A DNA stretch of 64,000 nucleotides from Verrucomicrobiota bacterium (GTDB lineage Bacteria; Verrucomicrobiota; Verrucomicrobiia; Verrucomicrobiales; DEV007): the NCBI GenBank assembly GCA_018970725.1, contig JAGWVU010000002.1:62001-126000 (forward strand). Reading direction: 5' to 3'. Positions 18,047 through 27,474 of the stretch are shown here, one piece after another. Position 1 is the stretch's first letter. Every line of letters begins with the position of its first letter. Both the position numbers and the translations under genes were made by a program. The notes beneath the pieces are model-generated. The model had not been told where the DNA came from and ran no database searches. It saw only the letters and a list, made by a program, of their open reading frames with translations.

Positions 18047-19303
18047 CTATGCCCCAAATTCCGTGGCGGGCAACCGGATCCGCGAGGTTCCGTCAGGCCC
18101 GGCGGCCCAGGATTCCGCAAGGGTGGTTTGGCCGGGAGCGCGCCGGTGCACGGTGCCATGGACTTCCTGCAACTGGTGCCGGTAGTCCTCACTCCGCTCG
18201 AGGAGCAGGGCGTGCGCGGCGCGGAGATGATAGTGCGGGATGTTGGGATAGATGTGATGGATCAAGTGGAAGTCATTCCCATATCCCAACAGGGCCCACC
18301 GGGTGAACGGATCCGCATGAATGATGCGCGAGTTGTCCAGATTTCCCGTGCCCAGATTCGCATGCTGGTAAAGCTCACGCAACAGCATCAGGTAAGGAAA
18401 GACATAGAGGAGCGGCAGCAGCCAGAACAAAGCATAATAGAGGCCCAAGGGCAGGCCGAGAAAAAACCGCGCCCAGGTCACCAGCATCAAAATCCCGGCA
18501 TACACTGTCAGCCGGATGATCCCCGCTGTCTTTTTGCTGTAGCCCAGAGTTCCCTCCTGTCGTTCGAAAGCGGATCGCGGCAGCCGGGCCCAAACCACGA
18601 TGGCCAGGAGGTGCGCCATCAGTGGACACCCCAAGAGCCACGCCGGATTCCCCGAAAGACGCGCCCCCACGAGCACCCCGACCAACGTAAAAAGATAGGC
18701 GATCCCGAGCAGACCGGGACCCGGCCCCCGCCGACCTCCCGAATCGGGACCCGGCGTCCCCACGCCGAGGACCCTCCCCATTTGCAGGAGGTTCCGGATG
18801 ACAAAGGGCGGCCAGAGAAAGAACGCGTAATATTTGTAGATCGACGCCGGGCTGCGCATCGGAAACTCCGCGAACAACTTCTCCGCAGCCTCCGTCCCGA
18901 GGTTCGGATCCTTGCCGGGTTGATTGGGGTGGAGATGATGCCCGGTGTGCTTCCGCCGGTAGTTCACAAGGGATCCCCAGAGCGGAAAGAAACAGAGAAG
19001 ATCCGCCATGATCTCGTTCCAGCGGCGGTCCCGCATCAGAAGATAATGCGAACTCTCGTGACCGAGAAGCGCGATCCGGTGGATGACGCAGCCGGTGAGC
19101 AGGATGGTGAGGAGCGCTACGGGCGGGAGACTCCAGACCGGCCAACCCCAGTCCTCATACCGTTCGAACACGGTGATGGCCCCGGCCTGCAGGAGCGCCG
19201 CACAAGCGTAATCTCCGAAGACATGAACCAGATTGCGCCCCGGAACGAGGGCGGTGAACTTCCGCAGGCTGGCGGCATCGAGAAGCGGTCCGGACGTTTT
19301 CAT
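18047..19303 (-). CDS. Membrane fatty acid desaturase
   Basis: A 418-residue diiron desaturase. The three His boxes are HESSH (about residue 83), HTGHH (about 118) and HLIHH (about 353), with the expected spacing. Hydrophobic segments at 47-75, 210-250 and 280-320 give a four-to-six-span membrane enzyme. The start at 19303 is the first Met before the domain (MKTSGPLLDAASLRKF). A homologous but clearly distinct desaturase lies 92 bp upstream on the same strand. Substrate and double-bond position cannot be predicted. Confidence 0.9.
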   Translation of the reverse strand: MKTSGPLLDAASLRKFTALVPGRNLVHVFGDYACAALLQAGAITVFERYEDWGWPVWSLPPVALLTILLTGCVIHRIALLGHESSHYLLMRDRRWNEIMADLLCFFPLWGSLVNYRRKHTGHHLHPNQPGKDPNLGTEAAEKLFAEFPMRSPASIYKYYAFFLWPPFVIRNLLQMGRVLGVGTPGPDSGGRRGPGPGLLGIAYLFTLVGVLVGARLSGNPAWLLGCPLMAHLLAIVVWARLPRSAFERQEGTLGYSKKTAGIIRLTVYAGILMLVTWARFFLGLPLGLYYALFWLLPLLYVFPYLMLLRELYQHANLGTGNLDNSRIIHADPFTRWALLGYGNDFHLIHHIYPNIPHYHLRAAHALLLERSEDYRHQLQEVHGTVHRRAPGQTTLAESWAAGPDGTSRIRLPATEFGA

Positions 19304-19395
19304 ATCAGGCGCGGGGACTTGACGGGCCGAAGAACCATCCCCCACCCTTTGGCAAATCACGACGCGTGCAAGTGGCAATACGTCTGAGAATGATT

Positions 19396-20700
19396 TCAGG
19401 AACTCTCCGCGATTCCTGATCCGGAATCCATCGCGGGGTTGCGGAACCGCTCCCGGCCGCTCCGTTCGTGCCCGGGGCCCAGGACCTCGAGAACCGTCGG
19501 GTTGCGCGGGTGTCCGCGGCGCGGGATGAAATAGTTGTCGACGACCTGGCACGAGTCCGCGTAGTCCGGCTTCGTGAGGAGAAATTCATGGAGGGCCGCC
19601 AACCGGTAATGGGGCACCGAGGCATACATGTGATGGGGCAAATGATAATCCATCCCGAAGGGAAACACCGCATAACGCACCAGCGGATTCATGCGGAACA
19701 CCCGCGTGTTCGTCAACCAGCCACGGTCGCCGTTCCCGTGCTGGACCAACTGACGCAGGATGAGAAAGACCGGGAACGTGGTGACCAACGGGACATACCA
19801 GAGCAACGTGTAATACCGCAAAGCGAGGAAACCGGTCGCGTTCTGGATGTAGGCCAGCCCGGCCAGCAAAAAGGAGAAAAAGGCGGTTTGCCCAATATAA
19901 GCCTGCCGGGCCGGCACCACCCGGTGCACCGGCGATCCCCCAAACCAGGATTCCGGCACCGTCGCATAGACCGCGGCCGTCATCACCCAGGCCGCCAAGG
20001 GCACCACCCCCACCACCCACGGGGAAACGCGTCCCTGCAAAACCACGAGCGCGGCCACGATGGCGAGGAACAACCCGAGCGCGAGCCGGGCTGGAGCTTT
20101 GCCGGATTGGCCCCGCGGACCGGTCCCCGGCTGGTATTCCCCGAGGCTGTTGAAGCGGAGCCGCACCAGCATGTAACGCACCAGATCGAACAACAGGATC
20201 TGCCGCAACATCCGGCCGAGAAACTCCGCCTTGCCCACCGGGAAACGCATCCAGTGTCCACTCGCCTTGAGCATCGCAAAGTCCGGGTCCCGGTCCGGGT
20301 CGTTCACGTGCTGGTGGTGGGCAAAATGGTAAAGCCGGAACTGGTGCACGGACGAGACGATGGGGAACATGCAAAGCCAGTCCCCGGCCAGCTCGTTGAG
20401 CCAACGGTTGCGAAACAGGGTGTGGTGCACCGCCTCATGTCCGGCCCCGGCCAATTGATGCTGGGACGCCCCCATCACCAACAACGCCACCAGATAGACC
20501 GGCAGGTTCCAGACCAGCGCCAGACCTTGCGCCCGGGTCCAGGCGAAAAACCCCAGCGCCACCGCGAAGGTCACCAGAATCACTAGATGAACCCGCGCGA
20601 GATGCCGCCAGTTCGTTGTGTTATCCAGCACCAAAAATTCGCGCAACCGGCTCTTGAGTTCCGGATCGGCCCGCAACGGCGTGGTCTCCTCGTTCCGCAT
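19396..20700 (-). CDS. Membrane fatty acid desaturase (second copy)
   Basis: A 434-residue diiron desaturase. Its His boxes are HEAVHH (about residue 89), HFAHHQH (about 124) and HLPHH (about 360), which differ in detail from the neighbouring gene at 18047. Several membrane segments surround them (VHLVILVTFAVALGFFAW, WVVGVVPLAAWVMTAAVY). The C-terminal tail is hydrophilic. It probably forms an operon with the next desaturase; the 92-bp gap between them holds no evident terminator or promoter. The upstream 148-bp gap separates it from the divergent fumarase. Confidence 0.9.
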   Translation of the reverse strand: MRNEETTPLRADPELKSRLREFLVLDNTTNWRHLARVHLVILVTFAVALGFFAWTRAQGLALVWNLPVYLVALLVMGASQHQLAGAGHEAVHHTLFRNRWLNELAGDWLCMFPIVSSVHQFRLYHFAHHQHVNDPDRDPDFAMLKASGHWMRFPVGKAEFLGRMLRQILLFDLVRYMLVRLRFNSLGEYQPGTGPRGQSGKAPARLALGLFLAIVAALVVLQGRVSPWVVGVVPLAAWVMTAAVYATVPESWFGGSPVHRVVPARQAYIGQTAFFSFLLAGLAYIQNATGFLALRYYTLLWYVPLVTTFPVFLILRQLVQHGNGDRGWLTNTRVFRMNPLVRYAVFPFGMDYHLPHHMYASVPHYRLAALHEFLLTKPDYADSCQVVDNYFIPRRGHPRNPTVLEVLGPGHERSGRERFRNPAMDSGSGIAESS

Positions 20701-20848
20701 GGCGATTCTCCAAGGGCTGCCTCACGGGGCCCTGTAGACCCAATACCGATCCGGAACCCTCACGCAACCAGAATGGTGGTCTCCCCCCGAAAAGACTCCC
20801 CGACACTCCAAACTTGAGTCTCGTGCGGAATCGGCGAAGACTCTCCCG

Positions 20849-22477
20849 GTGAGTTCCTTCCACTACCAACCCCCATTCCCGCTCGGAGCGGACACCACCC
20901 GCTACCGGCTCGTTTCGCGCGACCATGTTTCCGTGACTCACTTCGAGGGGCGCGAGATCCTCAAGGTGGACCCCGCCGCCCTCACCCTTCTGGCCAACGA
21001 AGCGATCCGCGACATCTCCTTCATGCTCCGCCCGTCCCATCTCCAGCAGGTGGCGGCCATCCTCGAGGATCCGGAGTCTTCCGACAACGACCGCATGGTG
21101 GCCCTCACCCTGCTCCGCAACGCGGAAATCGGCGCCCGCGGGATTCTGCCGACCTGTCAGGATACCGGAACGGCCATTGTCATCGGCGAGAAAGGGGATC
21201 GCGTCTGGACCGGCGGAGGGGACGAGGAAGCGCTCGCGGCCGGCGTTTGGAAAACCTATCAGGAAGAGAACCTCCGGTATTCCCAACTCGCTCCCCTGAC
21301 CTTGTTCGACGAGGTCAACACCAAGGACAATCTCCCGGCGCAGATCGATCTCCACGCCTGCGATGGCGATACCTATGAATTCCTCTTCATCACCAAGGGC
21401 GGCGGGTCCGCCAACAAATCGCTTCTTTTCCAGGAAACCAAATCCCTCCTGACACGGGACCGCTTCCTCAAGTGGGCGGAGGAAAAGATGCGCGCCCTGG
21501 GCACATCCGCCTGCCCTCCCTATCACCTCGTCTTCGTCGTCGGCGGCACCAGCGCCGAGATGACCATGAAGACGGTGAAACTGGCGTCCACCCGCGTCCT
21601 CGACAGCCTGCCCACCGCCGGAAACGCCTCCGGTCAGGCCTTCCGCGATCTCGAGATGGAGGCGGAACTCCTCGGCATCGCCCGCAAGATCGGGATCGGC
21701 GCCCAATTCGGGGGCAAACATTTTGCTCTCGATGTGAGGGTCATCCGACTCCCGCGCCACGGCGCCAGTTGCCCGGTCGGCGTCGGAGTCAGCTGCTCGG
21801 CGGACCGTCAGGCCCGCGCCAAAATCACCCGGGATGGGATTTTCCTGGAACAGTTGGAGACCAATCCCGGGCAATATATCCCCGAGCGCTGGAGGGATCA
21901 CCAGTTCCATGGCGTCAAGGTAGACCTCAACGCCGGGATGGACGCGGTTCGCGCCACCCTCACCAAATACCCCGTCACCACCGCTCTGGAACTTTCCGGA
22001 ACCATCGTCGTGGCCCGGGACATTGCCCACGCCAAACTCCGCGAACGCATCGAACGCGGCGAGGATCTCCCGGACTATTTCAAACAGTACCCCATCTACT
22101 ACGCCGGCCCCGCCAAAAAGCCCGAGGGCATGGCCAGCGGCTCTTTCGGTCCCACCACCGCAGGCCGCATGGATCCTTACGTCGATCTCTTCCAGTCCCA
22201 CGGCGCCTCCCTCGTCATGATCGCCAAGGGCAACCGGAGCGAAGCCGTCACCAACGCCTGCAAACAACACGGCGGCTTTTACCTCGGCTCGATCGGAGGC
22301 CCCGCCGCCATCCTCGCCCAAAACCACATCCGCAAAGTCGAGGTCCTCGATATGCCCGAACTCGGCATGGAAGCGGTCTGGAAAATCGAGGTGGAAAACT
22401 TCCCCGCCTTCATCCTCGTGGACGACAAGGGGAACGACTTCTTCCGGCTCGTGAATCAGTGCCCCATCCATGGCTGA
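20849..22477 (+). CDS. Fumarate hydratase, class I
   Basis: A 542-residue single-chain 4Fe-4S fumarase that interconverts fumarate and malate in the TCA cycle. Cluster-cysteine regions are [14 protein letters not shown], and the [13 protein letters not shown] region in the middle. The alpha-domain [13 protein letters not shown] and the C-terminal beta-domain [13 protein letters not shown] and KGNRSEAV are family-typical. The start is GTG at 20849. A 6-bp inverted repeat (GAGTCT 20816-20821 / AGACTC 20838-20843) lies just before it. It is divergent from the desaturases. Confidence 0.97.
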   Translation: MSSFHYQPPFPLGADTTRYRLVSRDHVSVTHFEGREILKVDPAALTLLANEAIRDISFMLRPSHLQQVAAILEDPESSDNDRMVALTLLRNAEIGARGILPTCQDTGTAIVIGEKGDRVWTGGGDEEALAAGVWKTYQEENLRYSQLAPLTLFDEVNTKDNLPAQIDLHACDGDTYEFLFITKGGGSANKSLLFQETKSLLTRDRFLKWAEEKMRALGTSACPPYHLVFVVGGTSAEMTMKTVKLASTRVLDSLPTAGNASGQAFRDLEMEAELLGIARKIGIGAQFGGKHFALDVRVIRLPRHGASCPVGVGVSCSADRQARAKITRDGIFLEQLETNPGQYIPERWRDHQFHGVKVDLNAGMDAVRATLTKYPVTTALELSGTIVVARDIAHAKLRERIERGEDLPDYFKQYPIYYAGPAKKPEGMASGSFGPTTAGRMDPYVDLFQSHGASLVMIAKGNRSEAVTNACKQHGGFYLGSIGGPAAILAQNHIRKVEVLDMPELGMEAVWKIEVENFPAFILVDDKGNDFFRLVNQCPIHG

Positions 22478-22518
22478 TTCCGCTTGAGTCCGGCCGGATC
22501 GGTTGCTAATCTCGGCTG

Positions 22519-22533
22519 TGTTGATTATCAACA
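22519..22533. promoter_or_regulatory. Short palindrome before the 22540 gene
   Basis: TGTTGAT-T-ATCAACA, perfect 7-bp arms around one base, lies 7 bp before the ATG of the next gene. It could be an operator that also covers the ribosome-binding site, since no Shine-Dalgarno is seen there. It resembles half of an FNR/CRP-like TTGAT...ATCAA box, but the spacing is 1 rather than 4. Confidence 0.35.
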
Positions 22534-22539
22534 AGCCCT

Positions 22540-23229
22540 ATGCATCGCCGCCGCCATCTCGTCCTGCATACCCTCCACCCGCTTTCCAATTGTTTGAAAG
22601 ACCACGAGGCGGTCTATCGGAACGTCCCCGGTTTCACCGAGCAAGTCGCGGTCTTTCATCGGTTGGCCGCCGCCGCCGCACTCCAGACGGAACATTGCCT
22701 CGACGGGCGTCCCCATCTTCCACAGGATTTGCGGGACGTTCGCGAGAGCCTCATCCAAACGATCTGCTCCGTCTCCGGTCCCCTGGCCGGCTGGGCCGCC
22801 GTGATTGGCGATGAATCCCTTCGCGGCCAACTCGTCCGCACCGCCGCGGAACTGAGGGCCATGGGGCCCACGCTCTCCGATCACGCCCGGGCGATCGCCG
22901 CCATCGGTCGTTGCACCCTGACCCAGGGCGCCGGGCATTACGGTCTGACCGAGTTGGCCTTGGAACGGCTCCTCCGGGAGACCCGTGAGTTCGAGACCCG
23001 GGTGGATGCCTGCCCGGACGCTTTTCAAACCCTCCACGGAGCGGCGGAAGAACTCCACGCGTTTCTCCGGCAGGTCTTGGACCCGTTGGTCAGCGGCTTT
23101 CTCCTCAGCGCACCCCATTTTTGCGCCGCTTACCGGCAGGCCCGGCAGGCGCGACGCCCCGGACTGGTCGGACCTGCCGAACGGATCGGGGAGCCGGCCC
23201 CGGCCACCGGGGCGGTGTTGCACGCCTGA
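22540..23229 (+). CDS. Hypothetical alpha-helical protein, 229 aa
   Basis: A 229-residue protein, predicted almost entirely helical and soluble, beginning MHRRRHLVLHTLHPLSNCL. It is rich in Ala, Leu, Glu and Arg. Two segments (TIGQ-like SLIQTICSVSGPLAGWAAVIG and ALERLLRETREFETRV) suggest a helical bundle. I recognise no family. It stands alone between fumarase and ndk, with a palindrome at 22519-22533 immediately upstream. Strong, unbroken codon use like its neighbours supports it as a real gene. Confidence 0.7.
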   Translation: MHRRRHLVLHTLHPLSNCLKDHEAVYRNVPGFTEQVAVFHRLAAAAALQTEHCLDGRPHLPQDLRDVRESLIQTICSVSGPLAGWAAVIGDESLRGQLVRTAAELRAMGPTLSDHARAIAAIGRCTLTQGAGHYGLTELALERLLRETREFETRVDACPDAFQTLHGAAEELHAFLRQVLDPLVSGFLLSAPHFCAAYRQARQARRPGLVGPAERIGEPAPATGAVLHA

Positions 23230-23255
23230 AAATTCCGTGACCCGCCCCCGGGATC

Positions 23256-23678
23256 TCAGTAAGAGAACAATTCGCCGGGCGCGAAAAACCGGTCCAACTC
23301 GACCTTGGCGTTTTCCACGGAGTCGGAGGCGTGGACCACGTTGACCATCATGTCGACGCCGAAATCCCCGCGGATGGTGCCCGGAGCCGCGTCCTTGGAG
23401 TTGGTCGGGCCGAGGAGATCACGCACCCGGAGCACGACATCGTCGCCCTCGATGGCCAAGGCGACGACCGGGGTCTGTTGCATGAAAGCCTGGACTTCCG
23501 GGAAAAACGGCCGGCTGGCGATGTGGGCGTAATGCTCAAGCAACAAGGCATCGGTCAGCTTCAGCATCTTGATCCCGCGGATCTTGAAGTTGCATCGTTC
23601 GAAGCGCTGGATGACGTCGCCGCAATGCCCTTTTCCAATGCAGTCGGGCTTGAGGAGGATGAGTGTGGTTTCGGACAT
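23256..23678 (-). CDS. ndk: Nucleoside diphosphate kinase
   Basis: A 140-residue NDK that transfers the gamma phosphate between nucleoside di- and triphosphates. The N-terminus TLILLKPDCIGKG and the active-site segment MVNVVHASDS are visible, with catalytic His at residue 116; RGDFGVDMM is the usual nucleotide-binding stretch. Length is standard. The ATG at 23678 is chosen because MSETTLILLKPD fits the family; the frame upstream is unrelated. Confidence 0.97.
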   Translation of the reverse strand: MSETTLILLKPDCIGKGHCGDVIQRFERCNFKIRGIKMLKLTDALLLEHYAHIASRPFFPEVQAFMQQTPVVALAIEGDDVVLRVRDLLGPTNSKDAAPGTIRGDFGVDMMVNVVHASDSVENAKVELDRFFAPGELFSY

Positions 23679-23758
23679 GGGTGAAGAGGTGAAGAACGGG
23701 CCTGCAAACCTATCCAGATTCAGCCTGATGCAACCGGGAAAGTCCGGCAACCAAACTC

Positions 23759-24556
23759 TCAGAGCGCTTGGCCATAGGTCGCACACCGGTGGCTCCATCC
23801 CGGCAACCACATGGATTCATCCCTCGGCGCGTTTTTCACCCGCCGGGTCAACACCCGGGTGGCGGCGCGCCCGAACTCGACGGCGGCGGCATTCCCCTCG
23901 GGACGCCCCTCCATTTCCAGAAGGACCTGGGCCAAACCCCAGCCCTGCCCTTGGTAACGCTCCTCTTTCTTGATCCCCTCGCCTTTGAAATTCACGTAAT
24001 CGATCAACGCGTAAATGCCCGATCCGGTGCCGGCCACGGCGGCGAACTGGCGTTGCAACTTCCTCCGGTCGCCCGACGAAACACCCGCGGTCATCTTCGG
24101 CAGCGCTGCCTCCAACCGCCGCACGATGAATGCCGTTTGCCCCTCCACGGTCGCTTCCAAAAACTGGCGCAGCTCCCGCATCCGCGGACTCTGGAATTCC
24201 GCTTGGAACGCTTCCCGGTTGGGCCAGGGACAGTCACGGGTGGTCAAAAGCCAGGCCGGGACCGGGACCGCGCCGGCCTCGAACCAGGCGATCAGCTTCG
24301 GCCAGCTTTCCTCGAACGGGCCCTCCTGACCGGCCGGATACCAAATGAAGTGGCCGATCCCGAGGGAGGCGAATGTCTCCCCTTTGTTCCAACTCGTCAG
24401 GCCTTCCACCGTTCCGGCGCACTCATTGCGCCAGATCTTGCGGCCGATGACGCGCGCCTCCTCCGCCTTGAGCCGGATCGGGGCCACCGCCGCCGGAGCC
24501 GGAGGCGCCGCGCTCCAGACCCAGACCACGCATCCGAGACAGAGCAGGTTTCTCAT
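23759..24556 (-). CDS. Secreted conserved protein, possibly lysozyme-like
   Basis: A 265-residue protein with a signal peptide (residues 1-24, MRNLLCLGCVVWVWSA then PPAPAAVA). The mature part has NECAGTVEGLTSWNKGETF followed by LGIGHFIWYP. The Glu and the LGIGHF stretch recall the EG...GIGHL catalytic core of phage-type lysozymes, but the overall match is weak. DYVNFKGEG and YQGQGWGLAQVLLEM follow. The start at 24556 is preferred; an in-frame Met at 24580 would extend the signal by eight residues. It is divergent from the zinc-ribbon membrane gene at 24659, with a 102-bp shared promoter region. Function unproven. Confidence 0.7.
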   Translation of the reverse strand: MRNLLCLGCVVWVWSAAPPAPAAVAPIRLKAEEARVIGRKIWRNECAGTVEGLTSWNKGETFASLGIGHFIWYPAGQEGPFEESWPKLIAWFEAGAVPVPAWLLTTRDCPWPNREAFQAEFQSPRMRELRQFLEATVEGQTAFIVRRLEAALPKMTAGVSSGDRRKLQRQFAAVAGTGSGIYALIDYVNFKGEGIKKEERYQGQGWGLAQVLLEMEGRPEGNAAAVEFGRAATRVLTRRVKNAPRDESMWLPGWSHRCATYGQAL

Positions 24557-24658
24557 GACGATGGTCCCGCGCCGGGCCATCTCGGTTCGCAAATTTCGCT
24601 TCATTCGCTCCTTTCCCGCCGGTCCCCAGCGTGGCATAGTTTCCCGCTCCCGCAAACG

Positions 24659-25807
24659 ATGGATCCGTCCATTTCCCCGTCCCCACCGCCCGGCACCCTC
24701 CCCGCCCCGCTGCATCTCGCGTGTCCGGCCTGTTCGCGCCCGCTCACCTTGGAACCCACCCATGTCGGCATCGAGGGGTTCTGCCCGGAATGTGCCGTGC
24801 CGATCGTGGCCCGGCCGGATTTCGCAGGCGGTATCGCTGTGACCCGTCTCGACCAGGCGCTCCCTGACGAATCCGCCCCGCCCCCTCCCCTGCCCACGCC
24901 GGGGGACGCCCTCCCGCAAACGGAGCGCGGATTCTTCGTGGAGGCGCGGCAGCCCGACCGCCGGATCCTCCCGCTGGCCCTCGGCCTCGGGGCCGCCGTC
25001 CTGTTTTTCGCCCTCCTCGCGGCAACCCTCTACCCGCGTCTCGTGAGCCGCCCGGTGGCCGCCGCCACGGCCGCTCCCGCGACGCCCTCCGCGCCCACCC
25101 CGCCGACTGTTGCGCCGTTGGAGCCGGAGCCTCCGAAGCCCCGCGTGGTGGAGCCGGAAGATCCCCGCAAGGCCTTGCTCGCGGCCGAGGCGGAGAAGAC
25201 GCTGCGCGCCTTTCTCTCCGCGGACCGGCCTTGGGAGAAACTGACGTATGTCGTTGAACCCGAGGAAGATCTGCTTTCCATCCTCGACTACCAGAAACTC
25301 GACGCCATCGCCAAGGACGCCCCGGTCCGCGGGCTGGAAATCGACCACGCCTGGGCGGAAACGCGCTGGGTCAGTCTGGCCTCGGTGCCCGAACGGGACG
25401 GGACGCGGCGCACCTTCTGCCTCGTGCACAGCGGGCGGGACGGCACCGCCAAGGTGGACTTTTCCTTGCATTGGCAAAACCGGTCCAATCAGTTGGGTTC
25501 CTTCACCGCCGGCCCGCCCAAGTCCAAAACGCTCAGCCTGCGGGTCGAAATGCGCCGCCTGCCGTCCACCGAAGCCCGCCCCGGCCTGCACCTCGCCGTG
25601 AGCCAGGCCTTTTCAGACTACGCCCCGGTGGAACTTTCCATCCCGCGCCCCGCTCCCGTGGCTGCGGAAATCTCCGCGCGGCCCGGGATCGATTCCCCCA
25701 CCATGGCCATCGTGGAACTGGTCTGGACCGCGGGCGGGCGCCAGGAACCACCGGTGCCGACGATCAGCCGGATCGTTCAGTGGGGCCTCTGGGCCGCCGA
25801 GGGCTGA
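24659..25807 (+). CDS. Zinc-ribbon, single-pass membrane protein of unknown function
   Basis: A 382-residue protein. Residues ~18-45 hold a CxxC...CxxC pair (CPACSRPL and CPECAVPI), predicted to bind zinc. One membrane span follows at about 105-127 (LPLALGLGAAVLFFALLAATLY). A Pro/Ala-rich linker (130-165) leads to a C-terminal domain of about 210 residues, probably periplasmic, with no recognised family. The start at 24659 is chosen because the region upstream is antisense to the divergent gene. Its end overlaps the convergent AlkB-like gene by 31 bp. Confidence 0.7.
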   Translation: MDPSISPSPPPGTLPAPLHLACPACSRPLTLEPTHVGIEGFCPECAVPIVARPDFAGGIAVTRLDQALPDESAPPPPLPTPGDALPQTERGFFVEARQPDRRILPLALGLGAAVLFFALLAATLYPRLVSRPVAAATAAPATPSAPTPPTVAPLEPEPPKPRVVEPEDPRKALLAAEAEKTLRAFLSADRPWEKLTYVVEPEEDLLSILDYQKLDAIAKDAPVRGLEIDHAWAETRWVSLASVPERDGTRRTFCLVHSGRDGTAKVDFSLHWQNRSNQLGSFTAGPPKSKTLSLRVEMRRLPSTEARPGLHLAVSQAFSDYAPVELSIPRPAPVAAEISARPGIDSPTMAIVELVWTAGGRQEPPVPTISRIVQWGLWAAEG

Positions 25808-26382
25808 ATCAAGCGGAACGTGAGGTTCACCCGCGGCTCCTTGACCCGCGTCGTTTTCGGGAGGCAATGCAACCAGTGGGTTTGCGTGGCCCCGGCCATC
25901 ACCAAAAGGCTGCCATGTTCGAGTTGCACGGTCACCGCGGGCTCCGTCCCCCGTTTGCGCTTGAAGCGGAACGGCCTGGCCGCCCCGAGACTGAGGGAGG
26001 CAATGGCCGACTCGCGCACGATCTCCGGTTCATCATCGCTGTGCCAGGCCATGCCCTCGTTTCCGTGATGATACAGGTTCAGCAGGCAGCAGTTGAAGGC
26101 CGCACTGCTCCGGCTCTCCACCACCGCCTTCAGCTCGAGCAACGCTTCCGTCCACGGCAGCGCCGCCTTGGTCATCCCGGAGTAGGTGTAATCGCAGCCC
26201 GGATCCCCATACCAAGCCACTTGGCGCGCGGTCACGATCCGCTTGCCGAACATGATGATTTCATCGGATCGCCAGGCCACTGACTCGCGCAACACCGTGA
26301 AGTAGCGGTCCGCTTCGGCCGCCGTCAGGATCGGTCCGAAATAAAAGGTCTCTCCGTCGCAGGGAAGCAGGTTCGGACTCAT
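25777..26382 (-). CDS. AlkB-like 2-oxoglutarate/Fe(II) dioxygenase
   Basis: A 201-residue oxygenase of the AlkB/ALKBH2-3 type, which removes alkyl groups from 1-methyladenine and 3-methylcytosine by oxidation. The iron ligands are H114 and D116 (WHSDDE) and a His near 172 (LHCLPKT); R184 and R190 in RVNLTFR fit the 2-oxoglutarate and product-contact positions. LNLYHHGNEGMAWHSDDE is the ALKBH-type core. It starts 4 bp inside the ogt stop (ATGA), so it is coupled to the alkyltransferase gene upstream. Confidence 0.92.
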   Translation of the reverse strand: MSPNLLPCDGETFYFGPILTAAEADRYFTVLRESVAWRSDEIIMFGKRIVTARQVAWYGDPGCDYTYSGMTKAALPWTEALLELKAVVESRSSAAFNCCLLNLYHHGNEGMAWHSDDEPEIVRESAIASLSLGAARPFRFKRKRGTEPAVTVQLEHGSLLVMAGATQTHWLHCLPKTTRVKEPRVNLTFRLIQPSAAQRPH

Positions 26383-26897
26383 CCCGGATTTACGCGCGAC
26401 TCCCGCGCCAGGAGCACTGCTTTCCGCTCCAAACCCCATCGGTATCCGGTCAGGCTGCCGTCACGCCCGATCACCCGGTGACACGGAATCGCCCCGGCCA
26501 AGGGATTTGCGGCGCAGGCCCGGGCCACCGCGCGTGCGGCCGAAGGCATGCCCAGCAGCCCGGCCAGTTTCCCGTAGGTGGTGGTCGTCCCCGCCGGCAC
26601 CCGCCGCAAAGCGTCCCAAACCGCGAGCTGAAACGGCGTGCCCCGCGGATCGAGCGGCCAATCCAAAACGCCGGCGGGCGCTTCGAGAAAGGCGAGCACC
26701 CGGCCGATCCGGGCGTCTGCCGACGCCGGAAGGCACGCCCACCCGCCAAACCGCCGCGCCAAATCCGCCCGCAAGGCCGGGACCTCGTCCCCGGGAAGAA
26801 TCGCGCACAACCCCGTTTCCGTCCACGCCACCAACACCAAGCCCAACCAGGCGGAGCCGTGCCCGATCGCAAATCGAAGGCTTTCGTCCGGGCTCAT
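26379..26897 (-). CDS. ogt: Methylated-DNA--[protein]-cysteine S-methyltransferase
   Basis: A 172-residue suicide enzyme that repairs O6-alkylguanine. The active-site motif is IPCHRVI (C139). The helix-turn-helix/recognition region, PFQLAVWDALRRVPAGTTTTYGKLA, and NPLAGAIPCHRVIGRDG are standard. The start at 26897 gives normal length and overlaps the DUF1648 gene stop; its own stop overlaps the AlkB-like gene start. The ogt-alkB pairing mimics the Ada-AlkB adaptive response, but no Ada regulator domain is present. Confidence 0.96.
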   Translation of the reverse strand: MSPDESLRFAIGHGSAWLGLVLVAWTETGLCAILPGDEVPALRADLARRFGGWACLPASADARIGRVLAFLEAPAGVLDWPLDPRGTPFQLAVWDALRRVPAGTTTTYGKLAGLLGMPSAARAVARACAANPLAGAIPCHRVIGRDGSLTGYRWGLERKAVLLARESRVNPG

Positions 26898-27430
26898 GCG
26901 GAAGCGGTCAAGGCGGCGCGGGCCCGGCGCAAGGACTGCAGCAGCCCGAGGATGAGGACGGCGGTCCCGGTCAGGAAAATGCCGAGCGGCCAAAACAGCA
27001 TGGCCCAGGGCAGACGCGGGGGCGAAAGCTGGTTGGCCACGACCAGGGTCTCATTGAGCAACCCCAGAAAAAGGAGCTGCAACGCCCCCAACAACCAGGA
27101 CCAGCGCGCCACCATCCGGCAGGCTTCCGGAAAATGCCCGGGCGAGCGCCAGAAATCCGCGTCCGGTAGATTGAGCGCCCGCGCCGGCAAAAACCGCACC
27201 CCATGGAGGAGCACGATCAACAAACCGGACAACCCAAGACCGAACCCCAGGATGAACCGGACGTGTCCCTCCCGGGTCATCCATCCGTTCGCTTCGCCAT
27301 GGGCGCCAAAGTGCGTGGCCACCCGTTCCGGCAAGAGCGGGAGGGAATGACGCACCGCCCAGACAAACGCACCCGCGGTCAGGATGAAAAGCAGTTGCGG
27401 GACGGGGAAGCGATGCCGGGCGTCGGACAC
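26894..27430 (-). CDS. DUF1648-type membrane protein
   Basis: A 178-residue membrane protein with about four spans. The N-terminal DUF1648 motif is LPERVATHFGAHGEANGWMTR (residues ~30-50). Further spans are FILGFGLGLSGLLIVLLHGV, WSWLLGALQLLFLGLL and WAMLFWPLGIFLTGTAVLIL. The likely start is a GTG at 27430 (VSDARHRFPVPQ), inferred because there is no in-frame ATG before the first span; this is uncertain. The stop overlaps the ogt start. Function unknown; related SdpI-like proteins confer peptide immunity, but this one has not been linked to such a role. Confidence 0.7.
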   Translation of the reverse strand: MSDARHRFPVPQLLFILTAGAFVWAVRHSLPLLPERVATHFGAHGEANGWMTREGHVRFILGFGLGLSGLLIVLLHGVRFLPARALNLPDADFWRSPGHFPEACRMVARWSWLLGALQLLFLGLLNETLVVANQLSPPRLPWAMLFWPLGIFLTGTAVLILGLLQSLRRARAALTASA

Positions 27431-27474
27431 AGGACCACATGATGCCACGGAAAGCGCGCCCGGCCAAGGACCAA

